This document shows, piece by piece, positions 58,846 through 64,000 of a stretch of DNA of 64,000 nt (position 1 is its first letter; each line of letters begins with the position of its first letter). Made by a program: the position numbers and the translations under genes. This DNA comes from Thiobacillus sp. (lineage in GTDB: Bacteria > Pseudomonadota > Gammaproteobacteria > Burkholderiales > Thiobacillaceae). Location of the stretch: assembly GCA_016124745.1 (NCBI GenBank), contig WGNC01000008.1, positions 186,001 to 250,000 on the forward strand, in the 5' to 3' direction. The notes under the pieces are model-generated. The model had not been told where the DNA came from, did not search any database, and was given only the letters and a program-made list of their open reading frames with translations.

Positions 58846-59173
58846 GCAGCACCCCGATCCGGCCTGTTTCTTCTATTGATGTCTCCATGAATCATGACGA
58901 CGTCGCCGTTCGCCCGTTCGACGAGCTCACGACGCAGCCTGAGCATGGTCGAAGGACTCGGCCCGAACGGGATCAGGCGATTGTCGTGACTTTCGGAAAG
59001 CTCAATAGGGCAATCGCCATCGCGTCGGGGGCTGCGCGCATTCGCGGTCGCTCGCACGTTCCGAGGCTCGCTGCTCATGCGACGCCCCCTCCGTCCGGCC
59101 ACCAACGGGCAACCGCCATCAGGTCGGGGGCTGCGCGCACTCGCGGTCGCTCGCACGTTCCGAGGCTCGCTGC
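58846..59173. repeat. rsxB-rsxC gap: diverged dispersed repeat plus a 78-base direct duplication
   Basis: A 328-base gap without genes inside the rsx cluster. A diverged CCTGAGC...TCGAAGG element lies at about 58916-58973. Two 78-base copies (59008-59085 and 59107-59184, period 99) start GGGCAAYCGCCATC and end GCTCATGCGACGC; the second runs into the rsxB 3' end and contains its last codons. The first is therefore a duplicate of the rsxB terminus and its flank. Confidence 0.85.
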
Positions 59174-59725
59174 TCATGCGACGCGCTTCAACATCACGAC
59201 CGGATGCTTCCATTTCCAGTGCGGCAGGTCTTCGGCGATCGGCACCATGGTGATGCAGTCGACCGGGCAGGGCGGCAGGCAGAGCTCGCAGCCGGTGCAT
59301 TCGGCGGCGATGATGGTGTGCATCTGCTTGGCTGCGCCGGCGATGGCGTCGACCGGGCAGGCCTGGATGCACAGGGTGCAGCCGATGCAGGTCTGCTCGT
59401 CGATGAATGCGACCGATTTGGGCTTGGGGGTGCCATGGGTTTCGTCGAGCGGCTTGGGTTCCACGCCGAGGAGCTCGGCCAGTTTTTTCACCCCTTCCTC
59501 GCCGCCCGGGGGGCACTGGTTGATTTCGGCTTCGCCCCTGGCGATGGCCTCGGCGTAGGGCCTGCAGCCGGGGAAGCCGCATTGCCCGCATTGCGTCTGC
59601 GGCAGGATGGCGTCGATCTTTTCCGCCAGCGGGTTGCCTTCCACCTTGAAGCGGATCGACGACCAGCCGAGCACCATGCCGACGACGACGGCGATGGCCA
59701 CCATCACCCATATGGCGGCGAGCAT
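59174..59725 (-). CDS. rsxB: Rnf/Rsx electron transport complex subunit B
   Basis: Ferredoxin-like subunit that accepts electrons. The 183 residues show an N-terminal membrane helix (1-22), the 4Fe-4S domain [16 protein letters not shown], and two ferredoxin motifs [15 protein letters not shown] and [15 protein letters not shown]. It shares one base with the rsxA stop. Its last codons lie in a 78-base duplicated segment. Confidence 0.97.
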   Translation of the reverse strand: MLAAIWVMVAIAVVVGMVLGWSSIRFKVEGNPLAEKIDAILPQTQCGQCGFPGCRPYAEAIARGEAEINQCPPGGEEGVKKLAELLGVEPKPLDETHGTPKPKSVAFIDEQTCIGCTLCIQACPVDAIAGAAKQMHTIIAAECTGCELCLPPCPVDCITMVPIAEDLPHWKWKHPVVMLKRVA

Positions 59726-60327
59726 TATTTCACGAGCCCGGAGAAACCCATGAACGCAAGCGACATCAGCCCGGCGGTGATCATCGCGATGCTGGTGCCC
59801 TTGAACGGCGCCGGCACGTCGCAGGTTTCCAGACGTTCGCGGATGCCGGCGAACAGGATCAGCACCAGCGTGAAACCGATCGCGCCGCCCGCGCCGAAAA
59901 ACAGCGATTCGATGAAATTATGGTTCGCCTGCACGTTCAGAAGGGGTATCCCCAGCACCGCGCAGTTGGTGGTGATGAGCGGCAGGTAGATGCCCAGTAC
60001 CTGGTACAGCACCGGGCTGGTCTTGTGGATGAACATTTCGGTGAACTGCACGATCCCGGCGATCACCACGATGAACGACAGCGTGCGCAGATAGAACAGC
60101 TCGGTGCCGAGCAGGTATTCGCTGATGAGGTAGCTGGCGCCGGATGCGAGCGTCAGCACGAAGGTCGTCGCCAGTCCCATGCCGATTGCCGTCTCCAGCT
60201 TTTTCGATACGCCCATGAAGGGGCATAGACCGAGAATCTTGGCCATCACGATGTTGTTGACGAACACCGTGGAAATGAGAATGAGGATGTAGGTTTCCAA
60301 AGCGGGCAGCCTGACGCAATGCCGCAT
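59725..60327 (-). CDS. rsxA: Rnf/Rsx electron transport complex subunit A
   Basis: Membrane subunit homologous to RsxE. From ATG 60327 it has 200 residues with [37 protein letters not shown] and six helices. The family N terminus corresponds to about residue 10, so a TTG at 60300 (after AGG) is an alternative start. First gene of rsxABCDGE. Confidence 0.96.
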   Translation of the reverse strand: MRHCVRLPALETYILILISTVFVNNIVMAKILGLCPFMGVSKKLETAIGMGLATTFVLTLASGASYLISEYLLGTELFYLRTLSFIVVIAGIVQFTEMFIHKTSPVLYQVLGIYLPLITTNCAVLGIPLLNVQANHNFIESLFFGAGGAIGFTLVLILFAGIRERLETCDVPAPFKGTSIAMITAGLMSLAFMGFSGLVK

Positions 60328-60612
60328 TATCCGCCGCCGGGGTCGATAGGTTCAACCCTTGGGGGCGTGTGGGCCGGCGGCTGCATCAAATTATCGGACA
60401 GGGTGTGGACGCTGCGGCCCCCCGCTCTCGTAGACTCGCCGGCACCATCGTCCGCTGGATTCCCCATGAAAGGACTGTCCATAGCCAGTGTAGACTGCTG
60501 AAAAAGTCCACAAGGCGTGATCCCCTCTCTCCCTGCGGGAGCGGGTTAGGGAGGCGCTGATCAATTGGGTCCGTTCGCCCTGAGCCTGTCGAAGGGCTGG
60601 TTCAGCGCCCTT
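60328..60612. other. Gap between rsxA and the DUF1059 gene
   Basis: A 285-base stretch that should contain the rsx promoter on the minus strand. It holds a C/G hairpin (CTCTCCCTGCGGGAGCGGG near 60,525) and a CCCTGAGC-type repeat at 60569-60598. With its left flank the repeat matches the reverse complement of 62,720-62,775 over about 50 bases. No gene is seen. Confidence 0.6.
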
Positions 60613-60810
60613 CTAGGCTGCCTTGCGCATTTCTTCCTTGAACATCGCCCGAATCTGCTGGCGCAACTCCGGCGTGTCGTCATGCCCGTGAACGGCCACG
60701 GCATGCTGCACCGCCGCCTCCAGCAATTCCTCGTCGCTGTCCGCGGCCAGCGAGACCGTACAGTTCATTTCGCTGGGGTATTCCCTGCAGTCGATGTATT
60801 TGCGTGCCAT
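60613..60810 (-). CDS. DUF1059 domain protein
   Basis: A 65-residue protein of the DUF1059 family: ARKYIDCREYPSEMNCTVSL with its paired cysteines, then EELLEAAVQHAVAVHGHDDT. Function unknown. GGAG lies upstream of the ATG in the minus strand (aaaGGAGtttcatcATG). Confidence 0.92.
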   Translation of the reverse strand: MARKYIDCREYPSEMNCTVSLAADSDEELLEAAVQHAVAVHGHDDTPELRQQIRAMFKEEMRKAA

Positions 60811-60965
60811 GATGAAACTCCTTTATCCCCAATCCGGAAAGTCCGGGGGCACAAGGGGGATGGTTTGTATATAGCCTACCGGGGCGGCTGGAACAATCCG
60901 CATCCGCTCGGACCGGCTTTCCGCCAAAACAGGGGTGAATCCCGGGCGCGACGGCAAGCGCGGGC

Positions 60966-61973
60966 TTAGACCGGGCAGCTTTGCCCCGCCAGCTTCTCGG
61001 GCGCCCAGAAGTCGTAGCCCTTGGACAGGAATTCGTCCCATGGCACGTAATGCGAGCCGTCGCACGAGAAGGTGAGGTCGACCATGCCGTTGAAAATGTT
61101 GATCGAACCGGCGCGCAGATAGAACGTCTCGTCCATGAAGCGCAATGCGCGCAGGGTGTCGAGCACCGGGCGTATCTGGTCGCGCGGGACGACGGCATCG
61201 GCCGGGTAGGCATGGATGGGATAGATGAGGCAGGTGTCGGGGTCGGTCAGCGCGTCGATGTCGAGCAGGCGGTAGCGGAAGGGGTCGTCGAGCACCCAGA
61301 GGGTGGCGCGGCTGCTGGAAAAATGCAGCTTGCCGTGGAACACGCCGCGGTCGGTCATGAGTTCTTCCATGACGCCGAGCACGGTGTCGAGATGCCGGTC
61401 CATCTGGCTGTCGTTGCGCGTCTGCTGGAAGACCGCGCCGCGAATCGCGGGATCGCCCTTGATCTGGCGCCAGTAGGTCGGCTCGTCATAGAGCTTGGCG
61501 GTGATCGGCAGGTTGCGCAGGTCGTAGTCGGCGCCGACGAAGCCGAGCACCTGGCCGTCGTCGTTGCGCACGATCTGGATCGCGGTCAGCGAAGGCCGCT
61601 TGGCGCGCAGGCTGATGTAGGCCTGCGACAGCAGGAATCCCTGGTTGGGCACCGCTTCGTTCATGTAGGGACGGTCGGAGCGGTCGCGTCCGTAATCGGT
61701 CGGGATCAGGCCCGAATGGCTGATGTTGTCGGACAGCTGGACGGCGCGCGTATCCAGCGCATACATGTATTTGCACTCGGGTAGCGTGGTCAGCGCATGC
61801 GTCAGGGCGGCGTTGAGTCCGGCGCGGCTGGGCCAGACGCGGCTGCACGCCTCGGCGGCCAGCGCCAGCGGTTCGCGCAGCAGGTTGGCGAGCACGTCGC
61901 GCTGAAGGGCGACGCTCTCGGCAAGCGAAGTGGAGGCAGGCATGGACGGTCCGTTCCGGACAGGCGTGTTCAT
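60966..61973 (-). CDS. PDC/Cache-type sensor-domain protein without an output domain
   Basis: A 335-residue protein. Residues about 60-180 look like a PDC/Cache ligand-sensing fold (YMYALDTRAVQLSDNIS, RDRSDRPYMNEA, GFLLSQAYIS, LGFVGADYDL), usually found in chemoreceptors and kinases, but no membrane segment or output domain is seen. The C-terminal half is a further globular region. It starts ten bases after the HAD phosphatase stop, suggesting co-expression. Role unknown, possibly a soluble sensor. Confidence 0.78.
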   Translation of the reverse strand: MNTPVRNGPSMPASTSLAESVALQRDVLANLLREPLALAAEACSRVWPSRAGLNAALTHALTTLPECKYMYALDTRAVQLSDNISHSGLIPTDYGRDRSDRPYMNEAVPNQGFLLSQAYISLRAKRPSLTAIQIVRNDDGQVLGFVGADYDLRNLPITAKLYDEPTYWRQIKGDPAIRGAVFQQTRNDSQMDRHLDTVLGVMEELMTDRGVFHGKLHFSSSRATLWVLDDPFRYRLLDIDALTDPDTCLIYPIHAYPADAVVPRDQIRPVLDTLRALRFMDETFYLRAGSINIFNGMVDLTFSCDGSHYVPWDEFLSKGYDFWAPEKLAGQSCPV

Positions 61974-61982
61974 GAATGCATC

Positions 61983-62657
61983 CTATGGCGATGACGCGCG
62001 CAGTGAGATCACTGGCCAGCCCTTTTTCACTGCGTGCTCGCGCAAGGTGGGATCGGGGTCGACCGCGACGGGGTGATTGACCTTTTCCAGCAGTGGCAGG
62101 TCGTTGTGCGAGTCGCTGTAGAACCAGCTGGTGTCGAGGCAGTCCAGCCGGGTGCCATGGGCTTCGAGAAAGCGCTCGAGGCGGCTGACCTTGCCTTCGC
62201 GAAAGCAGGGCGTGCCGGCGACTTCTCCGGTGAAGCGGCCGTCGATTTCCTCGGGGTCGGTGGCGATCAGGTGCGCGACGCCGAACTCCTTTGCGATCGG
62301 ACCGGTGACGAAGCTGTTGGTGGCGGTGATGATGGCGACCAGGTCGGCATCGTGCAGATGCCTGTCGACCAGATCGCGTGCGGCCCGGGTGATCATCGGC
62401 CGGATGCGGGTTTCCAGGTATTCGGCGTGCCAGGCATCGAGCTGGGCGCGCGTATGGGTGGCGAGCGGGTGCAGCGCGAATGCGAGGAAGGCGTAGATAT
62501 CCAGGCGCCCGGCCTTGTAGTCGTCGTAGAAGGCCTTGTTCTTGGCTTCGTAGTGCGCACCGTCGACCACGCCCTTGTGGATGAGGAATTGGCCCCATTC
62601 GTAGTCGGAGTCTCCGGCGAGCAGGGTGTTGTCGAGGTCGAACAGGACGAGTTTCAT
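61983..62657 (-). CDS. HAD-superfamily subclass IB phosphatase
   Basis: A 224-residue phosphatase of the SerB-like HAD-IB group: nucleophile Asp7 and Asp9 in LFDLDNTLLAGDSD, the ITATNSF motif II, a Lys in REGKVSRLE, and the metal motif YSDSHNDLPLLE. Its substrate could be phosphoserine, histidinol phosphate or a lipid phosphate. Confidence 0.9.
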   Translation of the reverse strand: MKLVLFDLDNTLLAGDSDYEWGQFLIHKGVVDGAHYEAKNKAFYDDYKAGRLDIYAFLAFALHPLATHTRAQLDAWHAEYLETRIRPMITRAARDLVDRHLHDADLVAIITATNSFVTGPIAKEFGVAHLIATDPEEIDGRFTGEVAGTPCFREGKVSRLERFLEAHGTRLDCLDTSWFYSDSHNDLPLLEKVNHPVAVDPDPTLREHAVKKGWPVISLRASSP

Positions 62658-62719
62658 GGCGGATGCACGTTACACGATTCAGGTTACAGAATTCATTAGG
62701 GAAGCGCTGATTTATTCTG

Positions 62720-62759
62720 TTCGTGGTGAGCCCTTCGACAAGCTCAGGGCGAACGGACC
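62720..62759. repeat. CCCTGAGC-type repeat near the UPF0149 gene
   Basis: TGAGCCCTTCGACAAGCTCA followed by GGGCGAACGGACC. Reverse-complemented, it and its flank match the copy at 60,569 over about 50 bases with few differences. Confidence 0.85.
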
Positions 62760-62777
62760 AAATTGACCGGCGCCTCC

Positions 62778-63461
62778 TTAGACGAACGTGCCCTGGCCAC
62801 GATCAAGCCAGAATTCGCGCAGTTCGTAGGCGCCCCACAGCGCCAGCGCAAGATGGTCCTCGCGACTGACGGCGCGCTCATCGGGGGTGAGTTCGTCGGG
62901 CGGCGCGGCCAGCACGTAGAACGGGTCGAGCACTTCGTCGACGAAGGCTTCGTCCTTGCTGTCCGCGGGCAGGGCCCAGTCGGCCTCCCAGTATTCCACT
63001 GCCAGCAGGAAGCCGGCGGCCCACAGCTGGGCATAGGGTGGAATTCCGGCGGCTTTCAGATGCCGGGCTTCGGCTGCAGGCAATTCGGCCAGCAATCCCT
63101 GCCAGTCCATGACCAGCGGCGACAGTGCCCTGGGATCGGCCAGGTTTTCGATCGGCGCGGCGAGTGCACGGGCGATTTCCCGGCGCCGGCGTTCGAACAG
63201 CGCCAGAAAGCGTGCCTCGTCGGCTGCGTCCTCGAATACTGCTTCCAGACCTGCCTCACGGTCGAGCAGCACCGCAAAATATTCGTTGGGCGGGATAACG
63301 CGTGGACTGCAGACCAGCGCGGTGATGAAGCCGTCCAGACTTTCCAGCGAGATCTGCACGTCGGTACATTCGTCGACGAGATCGACGAGATCGGCCAGCT
63401 CATCGATCTCGTCATCGCCGAGCGGGGCATTGCGGGAAGGTGCTACAGGGCTGGCTGACAT
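62778..63461 (-). CDS. UPF0149 (YecA/YgfB) family protein
   Basis: A 227-residue all-helical protein of the UPF0149 family: DDEIDELADLVD near the start, SLESLDGFITALVCSPRVIPPNEYF, and QLWAAGFLLAVEYWEADW. No C-terminal SEC-C zinc motif is present. The start at 63461 follows GAGA; a longer frame to 63512 is less protein-like. Function unknown. Confidence 0.88.
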   Translation of the reverse strand: MSASPVAPSRNAPLGDDEIDELADLVDLVDECTDVQISLESLDGFITALVCSPRVIPPNEYFAVLLDREAGLEAVFEDAADEARFLALFERRRREIARALAAPIENLADPRALSPLVMDWQGLLAELPAAEARHLKAAGIPPYAQLWAAGFLLAVEYWEADWALPADSKDEAFVDEVLDPFYVLAAPPDELTPDERAVSREDHLALALWGAYELREFWLDRGQGTFV

Positions 63462-63510
63462 GGCAGGTCTCGCAGAGTGGATGGCGGAGAGCATCGCGTA
63501 AAATCCGCTC

Positions 63511-64000
63511 ATGAATTTTACCGCGCTTGTCCTTCCTCAATCATTTCATCTCGTCGGCTGGATCGGGCTGGCCTATCTGGCCTGGCGCTGGATGATGAGC
63601 GGAGACTGGCGCAGGCTCGCCGATCCTGAGACGCTGAACCTGTTTCTCGGCGCCACGGTGGCGGTGCTGGCGCTCTGGCAAATCCGCACCGGCGTGAAGC
63701 CCGGGCTCGCGTTTCATCTGTATGGCATGTCGGCCTTGACCCTGATGTTCGGTTTCTGGCGCGCGAGCTTCGCCGGCGTGCTGGTTCTGCTGACCAATGC
63801 CGTATTCGGGCGCGGCAACCTGACTTCACTGGGATTCGACGCACTCCTGCTGGCGGCGCTGCCCGCTGCGGTGAGCTGGGGCATGTTCCGCCTGCTGGAC
63901 CGCAAGCTGCCGAATCATTTTTTCGTCTATGTGCTGGGCAACGGCTTCTTTGGCACGGCGCTGGCCGTGGCGGCGATCGGTCTGGCCACCACGGCGGTGA
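63511..64000 (+). CDS. CbiM-like integral membrane protein (incomplete at the window edge)
   Basis: An open frame of 163 codons running off the right edge, starting ATG at 63511. It is strongly hydrophobic, with about five membrane segments so far, and has the phrase IRTGVKPGLAFHLYGMSALTLMFG (cited in part: GVKPGLAFHLYG), characteristic of membrane proteins annotated as energy-coupling-factor permeases related to CbiM. It diverges from the UPF0149 gene. Substrate and full length are unknown. Confidence 0.75.
   Translation, partial: MNFTALVLPQSFHLVGWIGLAYLAWRWMMSGDWRRLADPETLNLFLGATVAVLALWQIRTGVKPGLAFHLYGMSALTLMFGFWRASFAGVLVLLTNAVFGRGNLTSLGFDALLLAALPAAVSWGMFRLLDRKLPNHFFVYVLGNGFFGTALAVAAIGLATTAV

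Overview
The window is high-GC chromosomal DNA from a betaproteobacterium, most likely a sulfur-oxidising chemolithotroph of the Thiobacillus type. The evidence is a flavocytochrome c sulfide dehydrogenase pair (fccAB), a SulP anion transporter beside two small c-type cytochromes, cbb3-oxidase maturation genes (ccoI, ccoS), a complete Rnf/Rsx complex, and gene neighbourhoods usual in this class (pcnB-folK-dNK-panBC, aat-bpt, hemH-hrcA/nadK-recN). The species is an inference; no rRNA gene is present.

Layout. 0-4.5 kb (minus): secD, yajC, tgt, queA. 4.6 kb: tRNA-Leu(CAA). 4.7-18.4 kb (plus): a long glycogen operon, pgi-glk-glgC-GH57-malQ-glgB-glgA-glgP, mostly with overlapping start and stop codons. 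It is preceded by a good sigma54 promoter and two NtrC-like sites, which suggests carbon storage is tied to nitrogen status. 18.5-20 kb: an OmpA-domain protein with a 13-residue repeat array. 20-24.8 kb (minus): pantothenate, folate and nucleotide genes with pcnB. 24.8-33.1 kb: the ATPase and permease genes of a BtuCD/FecCD-type importer, separated by about 6.7 kb of foreign-looking DNA. That island holds a tight SIR2 / small partner / Rad50-like ATPase operon (Lamassu or ABC three-component type defence) followed by an HNH-like gene, and a TumE/TumA toxin-antitoxin pair with a striking nested palindrome at its promoter.

33.2-38.2 kb (minus): a lipoprotein peptidyl-prolyl isomerase, an exported amidohydrolase, a DsbA-like protein, ccoS and ccoI. 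38.7-43 kb (plus): aat, bpt, a lipoprotein metallopeptidase, thyA, folA, an unknown gene and yjdM. 43-47 kb (minus): fccB, fccA, hemH, hrcA. 47-50.4 kb (plus): nadK, recN and an exported thermonuclease. 50.4-53 kb: sulP (minus) and two cytochrome c genes (plus). 53.3-60.3 kb (minus): the rsxABCDGE cluster, an unlisted 50-residue gene, nth and a DUF1841 gene. 60.6-63.5 kb (minus): a DUF1059 protein, a PDC/Cache sensor-like protein, a HAD phosphatase and a UPF0149 protein. A CbiM-like membrane gene runs off the right edge.

A recurring theme is short dispersed repeats (GTGGTTGT palindromes, CCCTGAGC...TCGAAGGGC elements and G-rich hairpins). They lie between genes and also inside them, where they have created or altered protein termini (folK, aat, the thermonuclease, nth, the isomerase) and an internal loop of the importer ATPase. 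Several start codons lie only 6-8 bases after a TATAAT box (queA, hrcA, nadK), suggesting leaderless mRNAs.
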